64,000 nucleotides of DNA from the NCBI RefSeq assembly GCF_013030945.1, contig NZ_JABBXF010000018.1, positions 78,408-142,407 on the forward strand. The letters are read 5' to 3'. The notes beneath the pieces were generated by a model. The model was not told where the DNA came from and searched no databases. It saw only the letters and a list, made by a program, of their open reading frames with translations. Made by a program: the position numbers and the translations under genes. Positions within the stretch are counted from its first letter, which is position 1. Every line of letters begins with the position of its first letter. This stretch comes from Streptomyces morookaense. GTDB taxonomy: Bacteria; Actinomycetota; Actinomycetes; Streptomycetales; Streptomycetaceae. Positions 10,310 through 18,616 of the stretch are shown here, piece after piece.

Positions 10310-11843
10310 CGGTCATTTCGCCCACCACCGCGTGGTCCGCGGCCGGTTCCGCGGGGCGTCCGCCCGGCAGGCGGACGGCGACGAGGAGGGCGGCGCCGAG
10401 CGCCGCGATGCCGCACACCAGCAGGGCCAGGCTCATGCCGTGCAGGTAGGCGGCGTCCGCCGACCGCGCGAGTGCCGTGTCGCCGAGCCGGGCGGCGATC
10501 ATGTGCGCGCCCTCGACGGAGTCGCGCGCCGCCCCCGCGGCGGCGGGCGGCAGCCCGTCCGTGCCGAGCCTGCCCCGGTAGGCGCCGGCGATCAGGCTGC
10601 CCAGCACCGCCACCCCGACGGCGCCGGAGACCTGGCGCAGCGTCATCAGCAGCCCGGAGCCGCTGCCCGCGCGCTCGCGGGGGAGGGTGCCGAGGGCGCC
10701 GTCCATGGCGGGGATGATGCCGAAGCCGAATCCGAAGCCGGTGACGGACAGCCACAGGGCCGTGAACCCGTAGCCGTCGTGGAGGTCCGTGCGGCTGCCG
10801 AGCAGGGCGGCGAAGGCCATGACGGCCAGGCCGCCGGCGATGACGGTCCGCGGCCCGAACCGGGTGACCAGCGGTGCCGCGGTGCGCGCCGCGACGGTCA
10901 TTCCGGCCATCATCGGCAGCATTCGCAGTCCGGTGCCGAACGCGTCGTGGCCCAGGACGGCCTGGAGGTAGTGGGGCAGGACGAACAGCAGGCCCGTGAG
11001 CGTGAAGGTGATCAGTGCCGCGGCCGCGGTGTTCCAGCGGAAGCCGCGGTGGGCCAGCAGCGTGAGGTCCAGCATCGGCCGGGGCTGCCGGCGTTCGCGC
11101 AGGACGAGGGCGGTGAGCAGGACGGCTGCTGCGGCGAAGGCGCCGAGGACGGCGGGTGCGGACCAGCCGCGCGTGGGCCCCTCGACGACGCCGAAGACGA
11201 GCGCACCGAGTCCGGTGGTGGTGAGCACGGTCGAGAAGGCGTCGACCCTGGGGGAGGACGGATCGCTGGTCTCGGGGAGCAGGAAGAGGCAGGCCGCGAT
11301 GCCGATGATCACGAGCGGGACGTTGACCAGGAAGGCCGAGCCCCACCAGTAGTGGTCGAGCAGCCAGCCGCCGATGATCGGGCCCAGCGGCAGGCCGAGG
11401 GCGGAGGCGGCGGAGACCGCGCCCACGGCCTTGGTGCGTTCCTCGCCGGGGAAGAGCGAGGGCAGCACGGACAGGGCGAGCGGCATGATCAGCGCCGCGC
11501 CGGCGCCGAGGACGGTGCGGGCGGCGATGACCTCCCCGGTGTTCGTCGCGAGCGTGCCGAGCAGGGAACCGGCGAGGAAGATCCCGAGCCCCGTCAGCAG
11601 CATGCGGCGGCGGCCGAAGCGGTCGCCGAGGAGCCCGGCGGGGAGCATCAGGGCGGCGAGGACGACGAGGTAGGAGTCGGCTATCCACTCCTGTTCGCCG
11701 CTGGTGGCGCCGAGTTGCTCCGTCATGGTCGGCAGGGCGACGGTCAGGATCGTGGTGTCGAAGCCGAGGACGAGCATGCAGGCGACCAGGGCGCCCAGCG
11801 CCCACCAGCGCCGGGGATCGGGACGGTCGATCGGGGTGCTCAT
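10302..11843 (-). CDS. MFS drug exporter, DHA2 family (14 TM)
   Basis: The 513-residue proton antiporter has 14 predicted hydrophobic segments, motif A near GLLGDRFGRRRMLLTG (residues ~70-85) and DTTILTVALPTM in TM1, typical of EmrB/QacA-type DHA2 pumps. The ATG at 11843 has GGAGG 6 nt upstream; an in-frame ATG at 11873 lacks one. It is first in an operon with the TetR gene. The substrate is unknown; a hydrophobic drug or dye would be typical. Confidence 0.92.
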   Translation of the reverse strand: MSTPIDRPDPRRWWALGALVACMLVLGFDTTILTVALPTMTEQLGATSGEQEWIADSYLVVLAALMLPAGLLGDRFGRRRMLLTGLGIFLAGSLLGTLATNTGEVIAARTVLGAGAALIMPLALSVLPSLFPGEERTKAVGAVSAASALGLPLGPIIGGWLLDHYWWGSAFLVNVPLVIIGIAACLFLLPETSDPSSPRVDAFSTVLTTTGLGALVFGVVEGPTRGWSAPAVLGAFAAAAVLLTALVLRERRQPRPMLDLTLLAHRGFRWNTAAAALITFTLTGLLFVLPHYLQAVLGHDAFGTGLRMLPMMAGMTVAARTAAPLVTRFGPRTVIAGGLAVMAFAALLGSRTDLHDGYGFTALWLSVTGFGFGFGIIPAMDGALGTLPRERAGSGSGLLMTLRQVSGAVGVAVLGSLIAGAYRGRLGTDGLPPAAAGAARDSVEGAHMIAARLGDTALARSADAAYLHGMSLALLVCGIAALGAALLVAVRLPGGRPAEPAADHAVVGEMTDA

Positions 11844-11867
11844 GGCACACCTCCGGGAGAGAGCCGA

Positions 11868-11907
11868 TGTCAAGTGACAGTAACTCTCAAAAGGTGGAAG
11901 GTGTCAA
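11868..11907 (-). promoter_or_regulatory. MFS-TetR operon promoter with candidate operator
   Basis: On the minus strand, TTGACA (11907-11902) is followed after 17 nt by GTTACT (11884-11879), a plausible sigma-70-type promoter. The downstream element abuts the dyad TGTCA-AG-TGACA at 11868-11879. A TetR dimer bound there would cover the -10 region. Confidence 0.5.
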
Positions 11908-11972
11908 TATGGCCGGCGTCCGTCGGGTGATCTTGACGGCGCTCTGATTGTCAGTGGGGTGTGTGACCCTGT

Positions 11973-12239
11973 GTGCAGGGCAGGGGAACGGTCAGTGAGA
12001 CCGAAAAGCCTGAAAAGAGGGGGTCGTTGATGGGTGGCGTCGTCTATGCACTGCTCGCGGTGCTGTGTGTCGCGGGATATGTGATCGCCGGCGAGATCGC
12101 GGTGCTGGCCGTGGCCGTCGCGGGGATCGGGGGCCTGGCATGGCGAGTGGCCGTGGCTTCGAAGCCACGGCCACTGCGGAGGGTCCGTCGGGGGCGCGGT
12201 GCGCGCGGTGCGTCAGGCGTGCGAATAGGCGACGAGTGA
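11973..12239 (+). CDS. Possible small membrane protein
   Basis: The 88-codon frame has one hydrophobic region (MGGVVYALLAVLCVAGYVIAGEIAVLAVAV) and good third-position GC. An internal ATG at about 12030 could be the real start. Its 3' end overlaps the hemolysin III gene tail to tail, and a perfect 28-bp palindrome (12147-12174) lies inside it. This makes the C-terminal third doubtful. I do not recognise the protein. Confidence 0.35.
   Translation: MQGRGTVSETEKPEKRGSLMGGVVYALLAVLCVAGYVIAGEIAVLAVAVAGIGGLAWRVAVASKPRPLRRVRRGRGARGASGVRIGDE
12147..12174. terminator. Hairpin terminator
   Basis: A perfect 14+14 palindrome (GTGGCCGTGGCTTC and its complement) lies 39 nt beyond the hemolysin III stop. 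It suits termination of that gene but is also inside the doubtful + strand frame. Confidence 0.6.
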
Positions 12240-12977
12240 AATGCCCACGTAGTGCGTGACGAAGGCGGCCAGGGTGAGCGAGTGGAAGACCTCGTGGAAT
12301 CCGAACCAACGCGGCGAGGGGTTGGGGCGCTTGATCCCGTAGATCACCCCGCCCGCGCTGTAGAGCAGCCCGCCGACGATCACCAGGACGAGGACGGCGA
12401 TGCCGCCCTTGCGCAGGAAGTCGGGGAGGAAGAAGACGGCGGCCCAGCCCATGGCGATGTAACAGGGGGTGTAGAGCCAGCGCGGTGCGCCGACCCAGAA
12501 GACGCGGAAGGCTATGCCGGCGGCCGCCGCCGCCCAGACCGCCCACAGCAGGATCCGGCCCCTGCTGCCGGGGACCAGCAGCATGGTCAGCGGGGTGTAG
12601 GTGCCCGCGATGATCAGGAAGATGTTGGCATGGTCGAGGCGGCGGAGCACGCCCTCGGTGCGCGGACTCCAGTTGCCGCGGTGGTAGAGCGCGCTGATGC
12701 CGAAGAGCAGGCATGCGCTCAACACATAGACGGCGCAGGCGATCCGGCCACGGGGACTGTCGGCCAGGGCGGTCAGGAAGACGCCGGACACCAGTACGGC
12801 GGGGAACATTCCGGCGTGCAGCCAGCCGCGCAGTCTCGGCTTGCCCTGGGCCGGGATCGAAGCGGAATCCTGCGGGGCGCCGGGGGCAAGGGCGTCGGTG
12901 GAGGCGGCGTTCGCGCCACCGGCGAAAGCGGAGGACGCGGTGGGCGCTGCGTCGGGCGCGGGAGTCATGGCCGTCAT
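12213..12977 (-). CDS. Hemolysin III / PAQR family membrane protein
   Basis: The 254-residue protein has a variable Ala-rich N-terminus of about 45 residues and then seven hydrophobic segments. The family zinc-site motifs are present: SALYHRGNW after TM2 and HEVFHSLTLAAFVTHY near the C-terminus (H-x3-H and a third H). Bacterial members (YqfA-like) are linked to membrane lipid homeostasis; hydrolase activity is debated. A 7+4+7 dyad lies directly upstream. An in-frame ATG three codons downstream (12968) is an alternative start. Confidence 0.88.
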   Translation of the reverse strand: MTAMTPAPDAAPTASSAFAGGANAASTDALAPGAPQDSASIPAQGKPRLRGWLHAGMFPAVLVSGVFLTALADSPRGRIACAVYVLSACLLFGISALYHRGNWSPRTEGVLRRLDHANIFLIIAGTYTPLTMLLVPGSRGRILLWAVWAAAAAGIAFRVFWVGAPRWLYTPCYIAMGWAAVFFLPDFLRKGGIAVLVLVIVGGLLYSAGGVIYGIKRPNPSPRWFGFHEVFHSLTLAAFVTHYVGISLVAYSHA

Positions 12978-12980
12978 GCT

Positions 12981-12998
12981 ACCTACGCGACCGTAGGT
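12981..12998. promoter_or_regulatory. Dyad operator at the hemolysin III start
   Basis: ACCTACG-CGAC-CGTAGGT is a perfect 7+4+7 inverted repeat only 3 nt upstream of the ATG at 12977. It looks like a TetR-type operator. No regulator gene for it is adjacent. Confidence 0.45.
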
Positions 12999-13234
12999 TA
13001 CGGATCAGTATCACGTGGCGATGGTCACGGGGACGCCCCCTGGACAGACGGTGAACGGAGTCGGATGATCAAATGAGTGCGGGCGGCACCGGATGAGCGG
13101 TCACGAAGCGTCTGGGTCGCAGCCCCCAAGGGGCGACAGTGTGCAAAGGCGGACTTTCCGGCGTTCAGGCCCGAGTCCGTTCCACCCTCAACATCTGACG
13201 CCGGGCAGTGTGGACCCGGCGGGACGGAGCGATC

Positions 13235-15055
13235 GTGGCGCGCATCAGTGCGGCTCCCACCACCCCCACCCACCACCAGGAGCTGCTCTCCTGGGTCGAC
13301 GAGATCGCCGCCCTCACCCAGCCCGACCGCGTGGTCTGGTGCGACGGCTCGGAAGCGGAATACGAGCGCCTGTGCGGGGAGCTCGTCGAGAAAGGCACCT
13401 TCCGGAAGCTCGACCCGGTCAAGCGCCCCAACTCCTACTACGCCGCCTCCGATCCCCGTGACGTGGCGCGCGTCGAGGACCGCACCTTCATCTGCTCCGC
13501 GAAGGAGGAGGACGCCGGCCCGACCAACCACTGGAAGGCGCCCGCCGAGATGCGGGAGATCTTCTCCGGGGAGAAGGGCCTGTTCCGCGGCGCCATGCGC
13601 GGACGCACCATGTACGTCGTGCCCTTCTGCATGGGCCCGCTCGGCTCGCCGCTGTCCGCGATCGGCGTCGAGATCACCGACTCCGCCTACGTCGCCGTCT
13701 CCATGCGCACCATGACCCGCATGGGACAGCCCGTGCTCGACGAGCTCGGCACCGACGGCTTCTTCGTCAAGGCCGTCCACACCCTCGGTGCCCCGCTCGC
13801 CGAGGGCGAGCAGGACGTCCCCTGGCCCTGCAACAGCACCAAGTACATCTCGCACTTCCCCGAGGACCGCGAGATCTGGTCCTACGGATCCGGCTACGGC
13901 GGCAACGCCCTGCTGGGCAAGAAGTGCTACGCCCTGCGCATCGCCTCCGTCATGGCGCGCGACGAGGGCTGGCTCGCCGAGCACATGCTCATCCTCAAGC
14001 TCACCCCGCCCCACGGCGAGGCCAAGTACGTGGCCGCCGCCTTCCCCTCCGCCTGCGGCAAGACCAACCTCGCCATGCTCGAACCCACCATCTCGGGCTG
14101 GACGGTGGAGACCATCGGCGACGACATCGCCTGGATGCGCTTCGGCGAGGACGGCCGCCTCTACGCCATCAACCCCGAGGCCGGCTTCTTCGGCGTCGCC
14201 CCCGGCACCGGCGAGCACACCAACGCCAATGCCATGAAGACCATGTGGGGCAACTCCGTCTTCACCAATGTCGCCCTCACCGACGACGGCGACGTGTGGT
14301 GGGAGGGCATGACCGAGGAGAAGCCCGCCCACCTCACCGACTGGCGCGGCAACGACTGGACGCCGGACAGCGACACGCCCGCCGCCCACCCCAACGCCCG
14401 CTTCACCGTGCCGGCTTCGCAGTGCCCGATCATCGCGCCCGAGTGGGAGGACCCCAAGGGCGTGCCGATCTCGGCCATCCTCTTCGGCGGCCGCCGCGCC
14501 ACCGCCGTCCCGCTGGTGACCGAGTCCCTCAGCTGGCAGCACGGCGTCTTCCTCGGCGCCAACGTCGCCTCCGAGAAGACCGCCGCCGCCGAGGGCAAGG
14601 TCGGCGAGCTGCGCCGCGACCCGTTCGCCATGCTGCCGTTCTGCGGCTACAACATGGGCGACTACATGGGCCATTGGATCAAGGTGGGGCAGGGCAGGGA
14701 CCAGTCGAAGCTCCCCAAGATCTACTACGTCAACTGGTTCCGCAAGGACGCGGACGGCCGCTTCGTGTGGCCGGGCTTCGGCGAGAACAGCCGCGTGCTG
14801 AAGTGGATCGTCGACCGCATCGACGGCCGCGCGGAAGGCGTCGGGACGCCGATCGGCATCCTGCCGACGAAGGCCGCCCTCGACACGGCGGGCCTCGACA
14901 TCTCCGAGGCCGACCTCGACCTGCTCCTCACCGTCGACAAGGACGTCTGGCGCGAGGAGGCGGCGCTGGTGCCGGAGCACCTGAACACCTTCGGTGACCA
15001 CACGCCGAAGGAGCTGTGGGACGAATACCGGGCGCTGGTACAGCGTTTGGGCTGA
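13235..15055 (+). CDS. pckG: Phosphoenolpyruvate carboxykinase (GTP)
   Basis: The 606-residue enzyme converts oxaloacetate and GTP to PEP and CO2, the first step of gluconeogenesis. The active-site P-loop is [12 protein letters not shown] near residue 273, with the reactive cysteine; kinase-2 [12 protein letters not shown] and guanine-site residues FCGYNMGDY follow. The length is normal for the GTP class. The start is the GTG at 13235 (VARISAAP) with GGAG 5 nt upstream. An upstream GTG at 13208 is unlikely. It is monocistronic, with a hairpin after the stop. Confidence 0.95.
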   Translation: MARISAAPTTPTHHQELLSWVDEIAALTQPDRVVWCDGSEAEYERLCGELVEKGTFRKLDPVKRPNSYYAASDPRDVARVEDRTFICSAKEEDAGPTNHWKAPAEMREIFSGEKGLFRGAMRGRTMYVVPFCMGPLGSPLSAIGVEITDSAYVAVSMRTMTRMGQPVLDELGTDGFFVKAVHTLGAPLAEGEQDVPWPCNSTKYISHFPEDREIWSYGSGYGGNALLGKKCYALRIASVMARDEGWLAEHMLILKLTPPHGEAKYVAAAFPSACGKTNLAMLEPTISGWTVETIGDDIAWMRFGEDGRLYAINPEAGFFGVAPGTGEHTNANAMKTMWGNSVFTNVALTDDGDVWWEGMTEEKPAHLTDWRGNDWTPDSDTPAAHPNARFTVPASQCPIIAPEWEDPKGVPISAILFGGRRATAVPLVTESLSWQHGVFLGANVASEKTAAAEGKVGELRRDPFAMLPFCGYNMGDYMGHWIKVGQGRDQSKLPKIYYVNWFRKDADGRFVWPGFGENSRVLKWIVDRIDGRAEGVGTPIGILPTKAALDTAGLDISEADLDLLLTVDKDVWREEAALVPEHLNTFGDHTPKELWDEYRALVQRLG

Positions 15056-15066
15056 CGGGTGGGGGT

Positions 15067-15084
15067 CTGGGGGCAAGCCCCCAG
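15067..15084. terminator. Hairpin after pckG
   Basis: CTGGGGG-CAAG-CCCCCAG forms a 7-bp GC stem 12 nt after the pckG stop codon. A second GC hairpin of repeat family B follows at about 15160-15182. Confidence 0.55.
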
Positions 15085-15169
15085 GCCCCGTTGCGAGTTG
15101 ACTGCGGGCCGGCAGCGGCTGGTCGCGCCCGCGCGGCGGAGCCGCAAATTCAGCAGAGCCCCGCGCCCC

Positions 15170-15544
15170 TTACGGGGCGTGCGCCCGCATGCGTTCCGCG
15201 GCCAGGGCGGCAGCGGCCTCGTCGCCGCGCGACGTGGCCACCACCAGCGCCTGTCCCGCCAGCATGTGTGCGCGCTGATGCAGCGCAGCAACAGGCGTAC
15301 CGCCCGCCATCGTCGGCACCGCCCGCAACGGCGCGCTTCCGCGCAGCCGTTCCACCTGCCGGGCCAGGCGGCATCCCGCCTCGTCGAGCTCGGCCGCAGG
15401 CGCCACGGTTCGGATTTCGTCCGTCACGGTGAGCAGTGCGGTCAGATGCCAGGCCAGCCGCGCGTCCAGTTCTTCCGAGCGGGAGCGGTAGCGGCGGTGA
15501 GGGCCGTGCGTATGGACCGACTTCGTGCGGATCGGCTCGTACAT
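15170..15544 (-). CDS. Conserved-looking hypothetical protein, 124 aa
   Basis: I do not recognise this protein. It starts MYEPIRTKSVHTHG, is rich in Arg, Ala and Leu and is predicted all-helical (RSEELDARLAWHLTALLTVTDEIRT; AALHQRAHMLAGQALVVATSRGDEAAAALAAERM). There is no signal peptide or membrane segment. The coding bias is strong. A palindromic operator-like site lies 36 nt upstream of its start, so it is probably specifically regulated. Confidence 0.7.
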   Translation of the reverse strand: MYEPIRTKSVHTHGPHRRYRSRSEELDARLAWHLTALLTVTDEIRTVAPAAELDEAGCRLARQVERLRGSAPLRAVPTMAGGTPVAALHQRAHMLAGQALVVATSRGDEAAAALAAERMRAHAP

Positions 15545-15579
15545 GGATGGCCTCCAAAGTTACCTCTGAGGGCCATCCT

Positions 15580-15602
15580 AACTTAGACGGCGTCTAAAGT
15601 TA
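15580..15602. promoter_or_regulatory. Operator-like palindrome upstream of the 124-aa gene
   Basis: TTAGACG-G-CGTCTAA is a perfect 7+1+7 dyad, extended by AAC and GTT with one inserted base. It sits between the 124-aa gene and the end of the aminotransferase gene. The shape is typical of TetR-family sites; no TetR gene is adjacent. Confidence 0.5.
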
Positions 15603-15619
15603 TGTCGCGGTCCAAACGA

Positions 15620-16831
15620 TCAGACCTGTGCGTACCCGTCCAGGAAGGTGCCGATCCGCGTCACCGCGTCCGCCAGATCCTTGGCGTTGGGCAGCGTGAC
15701 CAGGCGGAAGTGGTCCGGCTCCGGCCAGTTGAAGCCCGTGCCGTGGACGACCATGATCTTCTCGGCGCGGAGCAGGTCCAGTACCATCTGCCGGTCGTCC
15801 TTGATCTTGTAGACCTTGGGGTCGAGCCGCGGGAACGCGTACAGCGCACCCTTCGGCTTGACGCAGCTGACGCCCGGGATCTGCGTCAGCAACTCGTGCG
15901 CCACGTCGCGCTGTTCCAGCAGCCGGCCGCCCGGCAGCACCAGGTCGTTGATCGACTGCCGGCCGCCGAGGGCCGTGGCCACCGCGTGCTGGGCCGGCAT
16001 GTTGGCGCACAGCCGCATGTTGGCGAGGATCGTCAGGCCCTCGATATAGCTCTCGGCGTGGGCCTTCGGGCCGCAGACCGCCATCCAGCCGCTGCGGTAA
16101 CCGGCCACCCGGTAGGCCTTGGAGAGACCGTTGAAGGTGAGGGTCAGCAGGTCGGGGGCGATGGCGGCGGTCGGGGTGTGGGTGACGCCGTCGTAGAGGA
16201 TCTTGTCGTAGATCTCGTCGGAGCAGACGATCAGGTTGTGCCGGCGGGCGATCTCCGTCAGGCCGCGCAGCATCTCGTCGTCGTAGACCGCACCCGTGGG
16301 GTTGTTGGGGTTGATGATGACGAGCGCCTTGGTGCGGTCGGTGACCTTGCGCTCGATGTCCGCCAGGTCCGGCATCCAGTCCGACTGCTCGTCGCAGCGG
16401 TAGTGCACGGCCGTACCGCCCGCCAGCGAGACCGAGGCCGTCCACAGCGGGTAGTCCGGGGCCGGCACGAGCACCTCGTCGCCGTCGTCGAGCAGCGCCT
16501 GCATCGACATCTGGATCAGCTCGGAGACGCCGTTGCCGAGGTAGACGTCCTCGACGGAGAGCTCGATGCCCTTGGTCTCGTAGTGCTGCACCACCGCGCG
16601 CCGGGCGGACAGCAGCCCCTTGGCGTCGCCGTAGCCGTGGGCGTCGCCGACGTTGCGCAGCATGTCCTCGAGGATCTCCGGCGGGCACTCGAACCCGAAG
16701 ATCGCCGGATTGCCGGTGTTCAGCTTGAGGATGCGCTCTCCTGCTGCCTCCAGCCGCATGGCCTCCTCGAGCACCGGGCCACGGATTTCGTAGCAGACAT
16801 TGGCGAGCTTCGTTGACTGGATCACCTGCAT
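15620..16831 (-). CDS. Alanine-type aminotransferase (PLP fold type I)
   Basis: The 403-residue class I/II aminotransferase resembles the AlaA group, which exchanges L-alanine and 2-oxoglutarate for pyruvate and glutamate. Motifs: LNTGNPAIFGFECP near the N-terminus, the pyridine-ring Asp in IVCSDEIYDKI, the PLP lysine at about 239 in NGLSKAYRVAGYRSGW, and the carboxylate-binding Arg in DHFRLVTLP. The ATG at 16831 (MQVIQSTKL) follows AAGGTGG. It appears monocistronic. Exact substrate specificity is inferred. Confidence 0.9.
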   Translation of the reverse strand: MQVIQSTKLANVCYEIRGPVLEEAMRLEAAGERILKLNTGNPAIFGFECPPEILEDMLRNVGDAHGYGDAKGLLSARRAVVQHYETKGIELSVEDVYLGNGVSELIQMSMQALLDDGDEVLVPAPDYPLWTASVSLAGGTAVHYRCDEQSDWMPDLADIERKVTDRTKALVIINPNNPTGAVYDDEMLRGLTEIARRHNLIVCSDEIYDKILYDGVTHTPTAAIAPDLLTLTFNGLSKAYRVAGYRSGWMAVCGPKAHAESYIEGLTILANMRLCANMPAQHAVATALGGRQSINDLVLPGGRLLEQRDVAHELLTQIPGVSCVKPKGALYAFPRLDPKVYKIKDDRQMVLDLLRAEKIMVVHGTGFNWPEPDHFRLVTLPNAKDLADAVTRIGTFLDGYAQV

Positions 16832-16918
16832 GACGGCCACCTTAAGGGCGCCGCCCGCCCGGCGCTCGGGCATTACGACCCCACTTCCGGCCCCCGCCGG
16901 GCGCACCCCCGGCGCGGA

Positions 16919-18520
16919 TCAGCCCGCCGGGGTGCGCCGCACCGAGCGGCCCGCGAGGACGTCCGTCCGGCGCCCGTCTTTCATCACAAAGCGACCGTCG
17001 ACCAGGACAAAAGGAATGCCGGTCGGAAGCGCCCTCGGGGCTTCGAAAGTGGAGCCGGCGGCTACGGTTTCCGGATCGAAGAGCGCGAGGTCGGCGCGGT
17101 TCCCCACCCGAACGAGACCCCGGTCCGGCAGCCGCAGACGGGCCGCAGGACGGGACGTGAGATGCGCCACGCCCTCCTCCAGAGAGAGCACCCCCAGCTC
17201 CCGCACATACCGCCCGAGGTAGTGCGGGAACGTTCCGTAGGCGCGCGGGTGCGGCTTCGCGCCGTGCAGGATGCCGTCGCTTCCGCCCGTGTGGACCCGG
17301 TGCCGCATGATCGCCCGGACGTTCTCCTCGTGGCCGACATGCTGCAGGATCGTCGTCCCCAGCCGGTCCTCGAGGAGCAGCCGGCGGGCCGTCGCCCACG
17401 GCTCCTCGCCGCGCTCGCGCGCACTGGCGGCCACGCTCTTCCCCACGTGATCCGCGAGATGCGGGCGGGCCACGCCGGAGATCTCGATCGTCTCCCAGTC
17501 GACGGGCACGCCGTGACAGCCGTCCGCGCCCTCCACCTCCATCGCGTACCGGATCCGGGCCGCCGTCCCGTCGTCCGCCAGCCGCGCCGACGCGGCCTCC
17601 GGACCGCCCTCGTTCGCCCAGCTCGGCAGCATCGCGGCGAGCGTCGTACAGCCCGGCGTGTAGGGGTACGTGTCCAGCGAGATGTCCGCGCCCCCGGCGA
17701 GCGCGGCATCGAGCAGGGCCAGCAGCTCCGCCGCACGGCCCTTGTTCACCTCGAAGTTGAGCGTGGCGTGCGCCAGATGCAGCGCACACCCGGCCGCGCG
17801 GGCGACGTCGATCATCTCGGCGTACGCGGCGAGGGCGCCCGCGCCGTACGAGCGGTGGTGGGGGCAGTAGTAGCCGTCGTACCGGGCCACCACCCGGCAC
17901 AGCGCGGCCAGTTCGGCATCCGTGGCATACATGCCCGGGGTGTACGTGAGCCCGGACGACAGGCCCACGGCGCCCTGTTCGAGCCCCTCGGCGACGAGTG
18001 CCTGCATGCGCGCGATCTCCGCATCGGTGGCCGGCCGGTCCTCCCAGCCGACGGCCAGCATCCGGACGGTGCCCTGAGGGACCAGGTACGCGGCGTTCAC
18101 GGCGATGCCCTCGTCCAGGCGGTCGAGGTATTCGCCGACCGTGCGCCAGGTGAAGTCCGCGTCGCGGCCCGCGCCGTTCCACCCGGCGATCTGCGTGCGG
18201 ATCCGGGGGAGCGTGCGGTCGTCGACGGGGGCGTACGACAGGCCGTCCTGGCCGACGACTTCGAGGGTGACGCCTTGTGCGGCTTTCGCCTCGTGCGAGG
18301 GGTCGGTGAGGAGGGCGAGGTCGCTGTGGGCGTGCATGTCGATGAAACCGGGGGCCAGCGCCAGGCCTGTCGCGTCGAGGGTGCGGTGTGCCGAGGGGCG
18401 GGGCCCCTCGCCCTCGCGACGGATTTCGGCGATGCGGCCTTCGCGCAGGGCCACATCGGCCCGGTACGACGGGCCGCCCGTGCCGTCGACGACGCGGGCG
18501 TTGCGGAGGACGGTGTCCAT
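16919..18520 (-). CDS. N-acyl-D-amino-acid deacylase (D-aminoacylase family amidohydrolase)
   Basis: The 533-residue metal-dependent amidohydrolase removes the acyl group from N-acyl-D-amino acids. Motifs: GFIDMHAHSDLALL (metal His pair) near residue 63, LAHATLN and VGHEENVRAIM in the TIM barrel, and GSDGILHGAKPHPRAYGTFPHYL, the D-aminoacylase signature with the catalytic Asp. It lies on the same strand as the PLP lyase gene, 96 nt downstream of it, and faces the kinase-IclR-RidA-GntP operon. I infer N-acetyl-D-glucosaminate as a possible substrate; generic N-acyl-D-amino acids are the conservative alternative. Confidence 0.88.
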   Translation of the reverse strand: MDTVLRNARVVDGTGGPSYRADVALREGRIAEIRREGEGPRPSAHRTLDATGLALAPGFIDMHAHSDLALLTDPSHEAKAAQGVTLEVVGQDGLSYAPVDDRTLPRIRTQIAGWNGAGRDADFTWRTVGEYLDRLDEGIAVNAAYLVPQGTVRMLAVGWEDRPATDAEIARMQALVAEGLEQGAVGLSSGLTYTPGMYATDAELAALCRVVARYDGYYCPHHRSYGAGALAAYAEMIDVARAAGCALHLAHATLNFEVNKGRAAELLALLDAALAGGADISLDTYPYTPGCTTLAAMLPSWANEGGPEAASARLADDGTAARIRYAMEVEGADGCHGVPVDWETIEISGVARPHLADHVGKSVAASARERGEEPWATARRLLLEDRLGTTILQHVGHEENVRAIMRHRVHTGGSDGILHGAKPHPRAYGTFPHYLGRYVRELGVLSLEEGVAHLTSRPAARLRLPDRGLVRVGNRADLALFDPETVAAGSTFEAPRALPTGIPFVLVDGRFVMKDGRRTDVLAGRSVRRTPAG

Positions 18521-18549
18521 GTGCGTTGCCTCTCGTGTGCGGGCCGGTG

Positions 18550-18569
18550 CCCCCAGCGGTAGCCGGGGG
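18550..18569. repeat. Palindromic repeat, family A (third copy)
   Basis: CCCCCAGCGGTAGCCGGGGG differs by one base from the cores at 103-124 and 6741-6760. A fragment of family B (GGAACTGCGCGACCAGCC) follows at 18570. It separates the deacylase gene from the PLP lyase gene. Confidence 0.65.
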
Positions 18570-18616
18570 AGGAACTGCGCGACCAGCCGTCCACAGCCGG
18601 CAGCCGACGAACCGGC

